64,000 bases of DNA, from contig CM055280.1 in NCBI GenBank assembly GCA_029237695.1, positions 30,609,102 through 30,673,101 of the forward strand, written 5' to 3'. The stretch is from Conchocele bisecta. Taxonomy: Eukaryota > Mollusca > Bivalvia > Lucinida > Thyasiridae. A program made the position numbers and the translations under genes. Below the pieces are notes generated by a model, which saw nothing but the letters and a program-made list of their open reading frames with translations, had not been told where the DNA came from and made no database searches. This document shows positions 44,741 through 55,419 of this stretch, one piece after another. Each line of letters starts with the position of its first letter. The stretch's first letter is position 1.

Positions 44741-45505
44741 ACTTGTGTGTGATTGTGTGTGACTGTGCATTGATTTCAGGAGCTGAAATAGACAATTTGC
44801 TGCACAGTGCTACATGTGTGTGATTGTGCATTGATTTCAGGAGCTGAAATAGACAATTTGCTGCACAGTGCTACATGTGTGTGCTTGTATGCGATTGTGC
44901 ATTGATTTCAGGAGCTTAAATAGACAATTTGCTGCACAGTGCTACATGTGTGTAATTGTGTGTTATTGGGCATTGATTTCAGGAGGCTAGGAGCTGAAAT
45001 AGACAATTTTCTGCACAGTGCTACATGTGTGTGTGACTGCAGATCAATTTCATGAGGTTCAGGAATAAAAAGTACAATCTGCTTTGTAATGCTAATCGTG
45101 TGTGAACATTGATTGATTTCAGAAGGGTTTGCACTAAAATGTATCATTTGCTGCACAGTGAAAATTGTGTATAATAGGCATTGCTTTGTGGAGGTTCTGA
45201 ACTGAATGGCACAATTTGCTGCACAGTGCTAAATGTGTTTTACCATTGATCTATTTTGTGAGGCTTGACACTAAAACGTACCATTTGATGCACAGTGCTA
45301 ATTGCGTATAAATAGGCATTGCTTTGTGGAGGCCCTGAACTGAATGGCACAAGTTGCTGCACAGTGCTAATTGCGTATAAATTGGCATTGCTTTGTGGAG
45401 GCCCTGAATTGAATGGCACAAGTTGCTGCACAGTGCTAATTATGTATTTGTTTCACCAGGCTCAGAGCTAAAATACACTATTTGCTGCACAGTGCTAATT
45501 CAGTA
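44740..45505 (+). repeat. Minisatellite, about 11-12 units of 60-75 bp
   Basis: Marker TTGCTGCACAGTGCTA recurs from about 44798 to 45480 with GATTTCAGGAGCTGAAATAG in the early units and GCTTTGTGGAGG(C/T) in later ones, showing two subtypes. It lies between the primer site and gag. Confidence 0.85.
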
Positions 45506-45845
45506 ATGTGTCTGGCGGTACCGTGGTAATACTTGCTTGTGATTATTATCTGGGGGTGATATGCCAACTTACATTTATAGCAGTGCTTGAATAGAGGCTC
45601 GAGGCTAAAATAAATTGTAAATCCACTTTGTGTTTTCTTTTGTACAATTACATTAACTAAAATACAGTGTTTGTTCATACAAGGCAGTATACATTACACA
45701 GTACCTAGTACATAATGCAATTATTGTGACAAGACATTACATATTCAGTTGAGGTAGATGTGTGGTGATTGATAAATTTATTCAAGAGATACGACACAGA
45801 ACTTGCACTTTAGAGGTGTGGCTGAAGTTCATCGATAACGACACT

Positions 45846-47514
45846 ATGGCTAGGAATGGAAAGAAGGAAATGGAGAGTGTGAAAGGAGATATGGAGAAGG
45901 TGGAACAGGAAGAAATAATGTGGGTTCGTTCCATAGACAATATTGATGAAAGAATGAGGCAATTTGACTCAGCAAATTCGAATGCCCACGGGGGAAAAAT
46001 CAACAGCGGACCTTGAGAGGGAACTGAGAACGAGAAGAAGGGAACAGTTGCGACTTGAGATGGAACTGATACAGAAGGACCTGCTGGAACGACAAGAGAA
46101 ATTACGCAACATAGACAGAGAAACAGCTGAACCAATACAACAAGGCCATGATATTACTAGTAGGAAGAAGTTCACTGACCAATCGATACTGAAGGCTACG
46201 ACTATTGGTAGTGGATTTGGCAGTTTGGGAACAGGGGGTACATCAGTGCATCGACCACCACCGGAAACCACGAGACAACATTATAGAAAAGATGGTTGTG
46301 AATTGTCCATATATGCACTTAGTGATGTTGACTATGACGATGAATTGGATAGTGTGATGTCCATCGACCGAATGCAAGAAAATAGCCATATGGCTATAGC
46401 ACAAGATACCAGTTTCACCAGCGGTCAATCCAAAGCGAGACTAACACCACCTAGCTTCCTAACAGACACACAGCAAGAGAAGGCATGCATACCAAGGGCA
46501 ACTTCTGGTGTACTTGACTGTTCTCTTTCGACCAAGACAGACCACCTACAACAGAAGAAGATGATGCTAGCTGAGGACAGACTGGCTACCTTAGGGAGAG
46601 AAGCGGAAGAGAGACAGAGAGAAGAAGACATTATTAAACAGAGGATACTCACTATGAAAAGAAAAGAACACGAAATGGATATGAAGAGTCAGCGGCTAGC
46701 GAATGAAGAACAAGAGAGAGCAACCCGTTTGCATGAATTGGATCGAAGGCATACTCAGCTGGAAGACGACAGACATAGAGAACACATATTGATAGACTTG
46801 CGGGCAGAGGAGCATCGGATGCAGATGAAGATTAGAGAACAAGAACATCGAGAAAGGAAACAAAGGGAGCGGCTTCAAAGAATGACAAGCGAAGAACAGA
46901 GACTGCATACAGTACTATTAGAACAAAAAACTATTCCACGGCAACAATTGAAGACAGAACGTCAAGATGACCAGTTGTTCGACTGGGAATCAGACGTCAG
47001 ACAAAGGCAACAGACTCGGCCGGATATAGACAGATTGTCGGCACTCTTTGAAACGGCGAAGAAGATAGCACGGGCTATTGAAGCAAAGATGCTTAGGAAA
47101 GACACTGCCGGAAATCTAGAGAAGCAGGTGTTTGGATATGATCCTGATAGGACGAGCGATCAATACACTCGACAACCATATGTTGATGGACACCCGGGAC
47201 ACGTATACATCAAGCCTACCATAAATGTATTCTCTGGAATGGAACCAATTCCCAAAAATGAGAGTTCCTTCGAGGTATGGTCTCTGGAGGTTAAGTGTTT
47301 GATTAAAACTGAAGTGTATCCGGAATATCTGGTCACTCAAGCCATACGGAATTCCCTAAGGGGTGAAGCCAAACGGGTATTGCTCCCATTGTGTCCACTG
47401 GCTACTTCCACTGAGATCATCGAAAGATGGAAAGTGTCTTCGAGAATGTCATCAGCGGGGAATCAGTCCTTCAACATTTTTACACCACCAGACAAGAGAA
47501 GGGCGAATCAGTGA
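45846..47514 (+). pseudogene. gag: gag, N-terminal and central part (frameshifted)
   Basis: The likely start is the ATG at 45846; an upstream frame begins at 45762. A one-base shift near 45985 (G/A run) moves the frame to the one open until 47514. The protein is highly charged, with long Glu/Arg/Gln coiled-coil segments at the start and in the middle, then a capsid-like segment from about 47220 (FSGMEPIPK, FEVW, AIRNSLRGEA) of the kind shared by gypsy gags and PNMA-type domesticated genes. A second shift at about 47430 breaks the capsid; the remaining part continues in the next feature. It would form the structural particle of the element. Not functional as it stands. Confidence 0.75.
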
Positions 47515-48016
47515 CGTCCTGGGGACTGAGACTTGAGGAAATCCTCCAGAAAGCGATCACCAAAGGACAGATACATCCACAGGCAAAGAAACGAAATGTT
47601 GCGAAGAAAATTATGGAGAGGACTATACAGTGAGAAATTGAAAACTGCTACTAGAGTGTATTTCGAAACCGAACACCACTTCGAAGCACTCCGGGCCGGG
47701 CCGAAATGTCCGGGCTGAGGAATGCGAAATGTTGAACAACGATAGAGAAGACGTGGTGGAATCACTCGATAACAAGGATAGACCAGCACACCAGAAACAA
47801 CTACAACTGGACCGCGACAAGAATATGTTGTCCGATTTGATCAGTAGGATGGAAAGAATGGAAAAGAAGTTAGACGAAATGAAGAAACCACGGAATCAAG
47901 GAAACTGGCGTACAAGAAACAAAGCCAGAGCTGATGGAACAGCACATGATAAGACAGGCGGAGAGGGATCAGCACCGATCCCACCAAGCCAAGCTGAGGG
48001 ACATTTAAACCGGTAG
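47427..48016 (+). pseudogene. gag: gag, C-terminal part (frameshifted)
   Basis: After the shift at about 47430 the capsid homology resumes (FENVISGES, HFYTTRQEKGESV, LEEILQKA) up to about 47633, then moves through two more frames: a short segment at about 47600-47718, and 47729-48016 with a coiled coil (ISRMERMEKKLDEM) and an Arg/Gly/Gln-rich tail (NWRTRNKAR). No CCHC zinc knuckle is visible, so this gag either lacked one or lost it, with the basic tail as the likely RNA-binding part. The tail leads directly into the protease region. Confidence 0.7.
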
Positions 48017-48036
48017 CTGCCTCCATCGCAGGGCAT

Positions 48037-48708
48037 ATGGCAGGCATCCACACCGAAAAGAGCCCAGATCAAACTATTTATGACAGACTCATTGGCTCCA
48101 CCAATGAGAATACCATTGTAATAGAAGGGATGGAAATGACAGCATTGATTGACTCTGGATCCATGGTCAGCACGATAAGTGAACATGGTTACAAGCAACT
48201 TGATCCACGACCACAACTTCACAGTCAAGCATTGCCCTACCTTGGATATATTGAAGCTGAGATCAGTGTGCCATTTATGGAATTGGACCCTGTATGTGTG
48301 CCGTTATTAGTTGTACCTATGACAGAGTATAACCAGAACGTGCCAGTCATTGTGGGTACCAATATTATCAGGCAGTACCAGTCCGAAATGGATGAAGATT
48401 ATGACAGCAACATACCTCCTGAGTGGACTTTAGCATTCAAAGCTATTTCAAACTCTGCAATCGGATTTGTGCGTACAACCAACAAATTGACACTAAGACC
48501 CATGGAGTCTAGAACCATTACTGGATTGATACGGAAGAGCACCACTGTGGAAGCAGCCGTGACTGAACGGTGCAAGCAAGAATATTCATCGAGAGTGGCT
48601 TCTTGTCCCAGAGTGGTTAGACTTTCCAATCCAGGGAATACGTCACGCGTCCCAGTCAAGATCTGCAACTTGTCGGCCAGGATAGTTACCTTACCAGCCA
48701 AAGAAATA
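48037..48708 (+). pseudogene. Retroviral-type aspartic protease and linker
   Basis: The frame holds ALIDSGSMVSTIS (catalytic DSG, aspartate codon at about 48151) and a later VPVIVGTNII flap/ILG-type segment, the hallmarks of a retropepsin. A linker with NKLTLRPMESRTI follows. Family homology ends at about 48700; the frame then runs in the wrong register through the start of RT to a TGA at 48787. Compared with gypsy pol, the normal 120-150-residue stretch between this linker and RT motif 1 is missing, so a few hundred bases were deleted here. It would cleave the gag-pol polyprotein. Confidence 0.75.
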
Positions 48709-49500
48709 CGGCAGCATCAGATTCTGCATAGATTATCGCAAGCTGAATCAGAGGACTACCAAAGACGCCTACGCGATTCCTCGAATTGAAGAGACACTGC
48801 ATCTCCTAGCTGGATCCACTTATTTCACGAAGTTAGACTTGAAGAGCGGCTATTGGCAGGTGGAGCTCGAACAAGAGGGAAAGCACAAGACAGCTTTCCA
48901 TGTCGGATCAGTCGGCTTTTTCGAGGCGAACCGGATGCCTTTCGGGCTTTGTAATTCACCCGCCACCTTTCAGAGGCTGATGGAAAGATGTATGGGCGAC
49001 ATGAACCTTCGGGACTGTCTGATATACTTGGATGACATCATCATCTTTTCGTCAGATTTCGACAGGCACTTACAACGCATGGAAGCTGTCTTCAAGCGAC
49101 TTCGTGAATACAATCTGAAGTTAAAGACGTCAAGGTGTGAATTCTTCCAGCGGGAGGTGCTCTACCTGGGCCATGTGGTATCGAAAGACAGCATCAAAAC
49201 AGATCCAACTAAGACTGAGGCAGCGAAGAATTGGCCCATACCAAAGAATGTAAAAGAAGTCCGGAAATTCTTAGGATTCACAGGGTATTACCGGCGCTTG
49301 ATCAAAGGTTATGCCAACATTGCGCGACCATTGAACGACCTCCTTATCGGCATTTCGACGAACGGGATGGTCAAGGGAAATAATTCAAAGCCATCGCAGA
49401 AGTCACCTTTCGTCTGGGAAGAGAAACAACAGACAGCGTTTGACACACTCGTCGACAGCCTTGTTCACCCACCTGTTCTAGGATACGCTGATTACAGATT
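48709..49500 (+). pseudogene. pol: Reverse transcriptase domain of pol
   Basis: In frame from about 48709: RFCIDYRKLN, DAYAIPRIEE, FTKLDLKSGYWQ (motif A aspartate), FGLCNSPATFQRLME (motif B region) and YLDDIIIFS (motif C, about 49025), then VLYLGHVVS and KEVRKFLGFTGYYRRL of the thumb/connection. Motifs A to C are intact. The N-terminal fingers are missing because of the deletion left of 48709. A single-base shift near 49497 separates it from RNase H, and the out-of-frame reading ends at 49579. RT would copy the RNA of the element into DNA. Confidence 0.85.
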
Positions 49501-51189
49501 CCATTTGTCGTACACACCGACGCATCCGCCAGCGGTTTGGGAGCTGTACTGTATCAACGACAAGATGGAAAGGAAATAGTCGTAGCGTACGCCAGCAGAA
49601 GTCTCAAGCCGTCTGAAAAGAAATATCCGGCACATAAAATGGAGTTTTTGGCGCTGAAGTGGGCCGTCACAGAGAAACTGCATGACTATTTGTACGGTAC
49701 CAAATTCCATGTAATCACCGATAACAACCCTCTTACGTACGTACTCTCATCGGCGAAACTGGACGCCACTGGACAGCGATGGGTTGCGGCCCTTGCAAAT
49801 TATGACTTCACCATCAGTTATAGAAGGGGCAAGGACAATGTCGATGCCGATGAACTGTCTCGGAGACCAGATGATGAAGTGAAACCACCGATATTCAGGG
49901 CGTTCTGTCAGGCGGTGACCACCTCCACTGAAGAATGTCCGTTGGTTGAAAGCCTTGGGCCTCCGGAATCTGTCGCCGAGATCCCTGGAACCGGCACTGA
50001 TGATCCACCGGAAGATCTACTCGACAAGTATGCACTCAGCAATAAAGACTGGAAGAAGGCTCAGATGTCCGACTCTACAATTAGACAGATAGTCCACTAC
50101 ATCAACACGGGTAGCAAACCAACTGCTAAGCAGAACGCTACCAATAATGGTATTGATGTGGGATACGTGACGAACTGGAGTAAGCTTGTCATCTGTGGAG
50201 ATGTGCTGTACCGCACTCATCAGTTCCAGGATAGAGCCATCAAACAACTTGTCCTTCCGAAACTCCTTCGTTACGAAGTTTTCAGAGCGCTACATGATGA
50301 TATGGGACATCAAGGCAGAGACCGCACATTATCGCTGTTTCAACAACGCTTCTACTGGCCAGGCATGGAGCAATTCGTTCGTGACCAGGTGAAAAATTGT
50401 AGTCGGTGTATCCGAAGGAAGACTGCACCAGTCAGAGGGGCTGAGATGGTCTCCATGTGTTCCTCCGCGCCTATGGAACTGATATGCATCGACTACCTGT
50501 CGCTGGAACGGTCAAAGGGAGGATTCGAAAACATTCTCGTCGTCACCGACCATTTTACGCGATACGCCCAAGCGATTCCGATGAGGAATCAAACAGCTAG
50601 AGTGACGGCGAGAGTACTATTCGACTCATTCATTGTTCATTACGGCTTTCCTGCTACCATTCACAGTGACAGAGGACAAAATTTTGAGTCGAAACTCATC
50701 AAAGAGCTTTGTGAAATCGCAGGCATCAGGAAATATCGGACCACGCCATATCATCCAATGGGCAACGGTATGGTTGAGCGCTTTAACCAAACTTTGTTAA
50801 AGATGCTCGGTACATTGGAGAATTGCCAGAAAAGTGACTGGAAGGCCCACGTTCCTACATTGGTCGACGCGTACAACTGTACGATCCATGACAGCACCGG
50901 ATATTCTCCGCATTTTCTGTTGTTTGGCAGACATCCACGCCTGGCAATTGATGCATTTCTCGGCTTACACCCCGATGACACCACTGCCAAAGACTGGTCT
51001 GAGCACATTAGAAAACTAAACATTCGTTTTGATCACGCATACTCAACAGCTAGACTCGAAGCAAGGAGAAGTGCGAACAAACAGAAGCAAGGTTACGACA
51101 AGAAGATAACACATTCCTTACTCAGGCATGGCGTCTTTGTGGCAAGAACAAGCTTGCCGATAAGTGGGAGGAGCAGATCTATGTGGTAA
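49497..51189 (+). pseudogene. pol: RNase H and integrase domains of pol
   Basis: The frame begins with the RNase H core (VVHTDASASGLGAVLYQ, then YPAHKMEFLAL and TDNNPLTYVL), followed by a variable linker of about 120 residues, the zinc-binding H-H-C-C domain (HDDMGH ... CSRCIRR) and the integrase core with CIDY, HSDRG and MVERFNQ. The catalytic spacing is D-58-D-35-E, matching the retroviral/gypsy family. This 550-codon stretch has no internal stop, the best preserved part of the element. It breaks at 51189 by a frameshift into the C-terminal domain. Integrase would insert the cDNA into the genome. Confidence 0.85.
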
Positions 51190-51721
51190 AATGTCAGCCG
51201 ATTGCAGACATTCCTGTGTATGAGGTTGTTGCTGAACATGGTCGGAACCGTAAAGTCAGAACTTTCCACAGGAATCTCCTTTTGCCATTGGTGTGTGTTC
51301 CCACATTACATCCGCGGGATAAATCTATCTCTCCACACGTCAGGGAACACGATCCAGATCAACGGATGGAGTTGTCCAAATCGGTCACTGATCCAAACCT
51401 GCCAGAAGATGACATGACACCGGAAAGACATGATGGAAATGACGACCAGGGCAGCCAGCCGTACATAATTCCAATGAGGCGTAGATGGTCCGAGATAGGT
51501 CTGCTGCCCAGATCGATACCATTGAATGAAGAGGAAAATGCGTCTGGATCCTCGTCTCAGAGCGATGATGAATAACTCTTCAGTGACTCGGATAGTGTAC
51601 CTCTAAACAGGCCTCGTCGCGTGACGAAACAAACCGCGTGGATGACTACAGGCGACTGGGTGGTACCACATGTTCAGCGACATGTGTCCACTGTTCCAGA
51701 TGATCACGTAATCTGGGTATA
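51183..51721 (+). pseudogene. pol: Integrase C-terminal domain and pol tail
   Basis: After a one-base shift the frame resumes with VVKCQPIADIPVYEVV, a beta-rich segment, and TFHRNLLLPL, typical of gypsy integrase C-termini, followed by an acidic, serine-rich tail. A TAA at 51573 interrupts it, but the same frame then continues without a stop to a TAG at 51719-51721 with coding-like composition (TTGDWVVPHV). The TAA is therefore probably a late mutation and the natural end is 51721. Confidence 0.7.
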
Positions 51722-52315
51722 GAGCACCAGTAACATGTATATAGATCGATCATGTAACCCGAATTTTACTTTTGTCCAAATGTAGGGAAAGCTTCACACG
51801 ATCCACTCTGATAGAGTTGACACGGCGGCGATGCTACATGCTCAACATTGATCTGAAGTTCGAATGGATTTCAGATGTATCAGGCAAACATTTTATTCTT
51901 TACATTTGTCATGACATGTGATGTTAACATGTAAATCATACAATACATCCATTGTGAGCATTTCCGACATATGGACGGATTTACCCAGCCCCAATAATAG
52001 TGTATACTGTCGATTGATAACGTGAGTTGTACAATTTGTTCTGTCAATTTTAATGTCATTATGCCACCTTATTATTTCAGATTTATCCATATGTACATGC
52101 CTGTGCTGGGGAACGCACCTACAGTTAATCAAGTTTTCATTTGTTTTGTTATTGTTTGGATTTCCATCGTCTAAACTGCATTGGATTACACAGTTTCTGT
52201 CATTTCTGAAACGGATGCATAACATATTTGTGTTTTAACGATATTACCAATTATTATTACAGGTATTAAAGAGAGTGTAAATGTCGGGACGACATTTTCT
52301 CCGAGAGAGGAAGTA
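51722..52315 (+). other. 3' untranslated region with polypurine tract
   Basis: No gene. The purine run GAGAGAGGAAG lies directly before the 3' LTR (about 52302-52312), the position at which plus-strand synthesis is primed in LTR retrotransposons. Confidence 0.6.
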
Positions 52316-53058
52316 TGTAGCCATTGGAGATAGGGAAATAAAATGTTACAATATATATGCGTTTGTTATCTTTATTTGTTATCTTGTATCAAATAAATAT
52401 TCCAACACCAGTGCGTTTGTTAACTTTTCTATGATTTGCAAGTCAACACCCATTACGTAGAGCAGGCGATTGTTGTCCGTTTCATTATACGTAGGTGCTT
52501 AAAGTAGCTAGCTTATCGTAGTAACGTAGCAGCCTTTGTTAGTGCATAGGTCACCTGACTAACATATTGCATGTGCATGCGCGCGCAGGTGTTGGCGCAC
52601 TTTTATGACATTCTCCAACAGCTACGGAGCCATCTTGAATTGACTTGTATTAGAATTATATTACACTCGTAAATATTGTATTTACAGGTAACGTTTTGGT
52701 ATAACTATTGTCTGAAAGTATATTGACGTGTATTGTTGTCTCCGGAAATGTATTCAACATACAAATGTTGCATACATCTCTGGAGATTCGATCGGGACTT
52801 TTCTGACATTCTCCAACAGCTACGGAGCCATCTTGAATTGAATTGTATTATAATTATATTACACTCGTAAATATTGTATTTACAGGTAACGTTTTGTTTC
52901 TTGTGTCCCACCCTGTCCAGTAGAAAATGGAGGAACCCACTATCTACCACCACCCGCTACACTGGCCACACCGGCATTGAACCACCGTTACATATAAACT
53001 GTGGCCAGTTGGTCTATAATTGGTATATGCTATTGACGGAGAGCGAGGTCCGGTTACA
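52316..53058 (+). repeat. 3' LTR, enlarged by an internal duplication
   Basis: Matches the 5' LTR from TGTAGCCATTGGAGATA to GAGGTCCGGTTACA. It is about 200 bp longer because a ~97-bp block (TGACATTCTCCAACAGCTAC to CAGGTAACGTTTT) is present twice, at about 52602-52698 and 52799-52895, around a unique hairpin-containing spacer. The last ~150 bases read into the adjoining LINE ORF1. Confidence 0.7.
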
Positions 53059-53120
53059 TGTGTATGAAACGTTAAATCGTCCTTGTCCACAGACAAACAA
53101 AGACGTACTTCGGAACTGAT
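52925..53120 (+). pseudogene. LINE ORF1 start: degenerate PHD-like finger
   Basis: The frame crossing the LTR edge reads NCGQLVYNWYMLLTE, then W/R-type CPQTNKDVL. The spacing of C, NWY(C), LLTE and CPxx resembles the second half of a PHD finger (CxxxVHxxC ... WxCPxC) found at the N-terminus of some LINE ORF1 proteins, with two metal ligands replaced (Y for C, T for C). A one-base shift at about 53110 leads into the coiled coil of the next frame. The first half of the finger is not recognisable. The same DNA forms the end of the LTR repeat, which makes its origin ambiguous. Confidence 0.4.
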
Positions 53121-53490
53121 AAATATCACATCCAATATTAACACTGTGCAGTCAACTGTATCTGAACAAAAATTAACCGTAATAGAGTTACAGGAGGGGC
53201 AGTTGCGGTTACAAACGTCTGTAATCAACGCCATTGGGGGTTCAGTCGCACGCGATCTTGAATCGAACAGCACCGGTCACATTACTCAACCATCTTCAAA
53301 TATCCGTTTACGCCCAGATTCCCCAGAGGCTCTAATGTCAGCGGATTCAAATCACGTGACTTTATCAGAGATACCATCCCACCCACTCCAACTTAGTATA
53401 TGCGAAACACATGGTAACACCGCCACACGTATACATAACAATGCTCTCAGCCACCTAGTGATTCAGCACCCCGAGTACCCGCAGTGGTAG
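53083..53490 (+). pseudogene. LINE ORF1, coiled-coil part
   Basis: The frame holds a heptad-like stretch (INITSNINTVQSTVSEQ, IELQEGQLRLQ) and SVINAIGGSVARDLE, then a low-complexity, serine- and proline-rich linker ending in a TAG at 53488. Coiled coils mediate multimerisation of LINE ORF1 proteins. The frame opens at an ATG that is probably not the original start, since homology-like reading begins upstream. Just after the stop, the linker continues in another frame with the 53-residue repeat described below. Confidence 0.6.
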
Positions 53491-53890
53491 ACGTTGCACT
53501 TCCACCATTGCGTGAGCTAACGTCTACAAATGACGCGAGCGCCAACGTGGCTCCACAAGCGCAAACCGAAACATTTAACAGTGCCGCACGTGTAAATGAC
53601 AATGCTCAGCCATCTAGTGATATAGCACCCGCGTACCCGCAATGGTAGACGTTGCACTTCCACCATTGCGTGAGCTAACGTCTACATATGACGTGAACGC
53701 CAATGTGGCTCCACAAGCGCAAACCGAAACATTTAACAGTGCCGCACGTGTAAATGACAATGCTCAGCCACCTAGTGATATAGCAACCCGCGTACCCGCA
53801 ATGGTAGACGTTGCACTTGCACCATTGCGTGAGATAACGTCTACAAATGACGCGAACGTGGCTCCACAAGCACAAACCGAAACGTTTCCC
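53437..53890 (+). repeat. Three 159-bp repeats in the LINE ORF1 linker
   Basis: The block GTAGACGTTGCACTTCCACC recurs at 53485, 53644 and 53803, with GCTCCACAAGCGCAAACCGA and GCCGCACGTGTAAATGACAA inside. The first two units are almost identical and the third is shortened. Each encodes about 53 residues, so the linker length is repeat-driven. Confidence 0.85.
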
Positions 53891-54460
53891 GCCATTTTGT
53901 GTAACGTCACAGTAAATAATTCTGACTGCGAGATTAATTGTTCGTTTGGTAACACAACAATTCCGACAATTGTTACGACCCGAGATCAACGGCGTACTAA
54001 GAACACAACTTCCGGTCGACCAAAAGCACGACGTAATAACGGTCAAGAAAAACGGCAAATCAATTCCGGTATTATAAACTACGAGATTGCCGCCGCTGCA
54101 GAGAGACGAAACAGTGATTTTAACAGGTATCAAAATAACGGAATAGGATATGATGCTGACGCAGCATCCAATGAGGTTGACGTCTACGACGATGACGCCG
54201 ACTTCAGCCAGTACGCCAGGCGACGTACAAAACGGTTTTACGTTGGTGGGTTCCGTCCTTCAATCACTGAAACTAAACTTGCAAACTACATAAGCAAGCG
54301 CGGCCCGAAAGTGACGAAAGTATCGATATCTAGGAACCGCAGATTTGGTAATGCCGTGATCCAAGTGAATATAGAAGACAACGAAAATGCTCACATAGTT
54401 ACGGACGACCCGTATTTTTTGGCCGAGCGGAGTGACATGTCGGCCATGGCTCCCATATAG
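53642..54460 (+). pseudogene. LINE ORF1, C-terminal part with RRM-like domain
   Basis: The frame covers the repeated linker, a lysine/arginine-rich stretch (QRRTKNTTSGRPKARR), an acidic YDDDADFSQY segment, and a final ~70 residues starting RFYVGGFRPSITETKL and continuing KVTKVSISRNRR...AVIQVNI. The last part matches the RNP-type fold pattern (beta1 FYVGGF, helix, beta3 basic) of LINE ORF1 RRM domains that bind the LINE RNA. It ends at the TAG at 54458. The domain itself carries no break. ORF2 begins 157 bases later. Confidence 0.65.
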
Positions 54461-54616
54461 TGCATATAAATCGCAGTATAATGCTAGCAATTACGATAAG
54501 AATGACGAATACAATCGCGAATCACGGTACCCGGCCGACGTCTGGCATGAAAACGGCTATATTGATAATAACCGCTACTCAGCGCTTGACGCAGATATCG
54601 ATGTACAGTGATTCTC

Positions 54617-54886
54617 ATGGCAGGTATAAACAATATAAATATCGCCACGTGGAATGCCGCGGGCATTATGTCGAGTGCTAGCTATTTGAGTGATCTTCTT
54701 GACGAAAGACATGTAGATGTATGTGGAATTTCGGAACACTGGATGTTCGAACACGATCTACAATTCCTTTACTGTATAAATAGCAATTTTACAAGTTACT
54801 CAGTGGCGGACCCAGATCTGATGATACCGAGTCAAAGACGTGTTGGTAAAGGTTGGATTGGCATATCTTGTGGCATAAGCGCCTAA
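54617..54886 (+). pseudogene. LINE ORF2: APE endonuclease, first part
   Basis: The ATG at 54617 opens INIATWNAAGIM then VDVCGISEHW, the Asn and Glu catalytic motifs of the apurinic-type endonuclease that nicks target DNA. A base is missing at about 54865-54872, after which the reading WHKRLNDNIS continues in another frame before stops accumulate. A further endonuclease piece with MGDYNTELP (the GD(F/Y)N motif) starts at 54993. The domain is therefore interrupted at least twice. Confidence 0.7.
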
Positions 54887-54992
54887 ATGACAACATTTCT
54901 ACACACTAGATTTGTGTTCTCGTTATATCATAAGATATAGACAGTGTTATTTGTAGATACATTGACAGAGGCACTCTCGTTATAATCAGATA

Positions 54993-55419
54993 ATGGGAGA
55001 TTATAACACTGAGCTCCCTTCCAGGCGACAACACAAATTTTACCTTAACAATAGCGGTCATGTTGCATCACAACTTGGTAGCTATTGAGGCGTTATAGAT
55101 GTGCTCTGGTGCAGAGTTTAGTAATGTGCCGTTAAACAGTAACCAAGAGACACTTATCGACCATATGATGTTTCAGGCATGTGACGAGGTAAATGTCAAT
55201 TCGTGTTGTGTGGTAGACGACAGCTGTCTTAATGTTTCGTCACATCGCCCTATCATTTGTACATTCAACTGTTGTGACTTAGCATTATATAGCAGGGTGC
55301 CATTGCGTACTATAAATTGGTCAACTGTCAAACAAGAGTATAAAGACAGATACCGATTGCACCTCACTTCAGATACAATGTTACACGAGGCTATGGCAAA
55401 TGAAAGTAAACTCAGTTGA
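54993..55419 (+). pseudogene. LINE ORF2: APE endonuclease, later part
   Basis: MGDYNTELP at 54993 is in one frame, then a TGA and shift; 55099-55419 continues with IDHMMF and SSHRPIICTF. The final motif in active enzymes is SDHxPI; here the aspartate before histidine is replaced by serine, which alone should abolish nicking. The segment leads through a shift at about 55400-55419 into the RT region. Confidence 0.65.

Larger units (their letters stand above)
42154..53058 (+). mobile_element. Ty3/gypsy-type LTR retrotransposon, nearly complete, inactive
   Basis: Order: 5' LTR, tRNA-Lys-like primer-binding site, ~3.1 kb leader with a minisatellite, gag, protease, RT, RNase H, integrase with a C-terminal tail, purine tract, 3' LTR. 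RT, then RNase H, then integrase is the Ty3/gypsy order. It is dead: at least five frameshifts, a stop near the end of pol and a deletion between protease and RT. LTRs differ by scattered substitutions and a duplication, so it is not recent. No envelope gene is seen. Target-site duplication was not found. Confidence 0.8.

Noticed and set aside
45782..46271. Minus-strand serine-rich frames
   Set aside because: Antisense shadows of the charged gag coiled coil.
42154..53063. Target-site duplication for the LTR element
   Set aside because: Flanking bases (TGTA left, TGTG right) are similar but not identical, and the right flank is LINE sequence; not claimed.
53675..54133. 152-codon minus-strand frame within the LINE
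   Set aside because: Antisense shadow of the repeated ORF1 linker.
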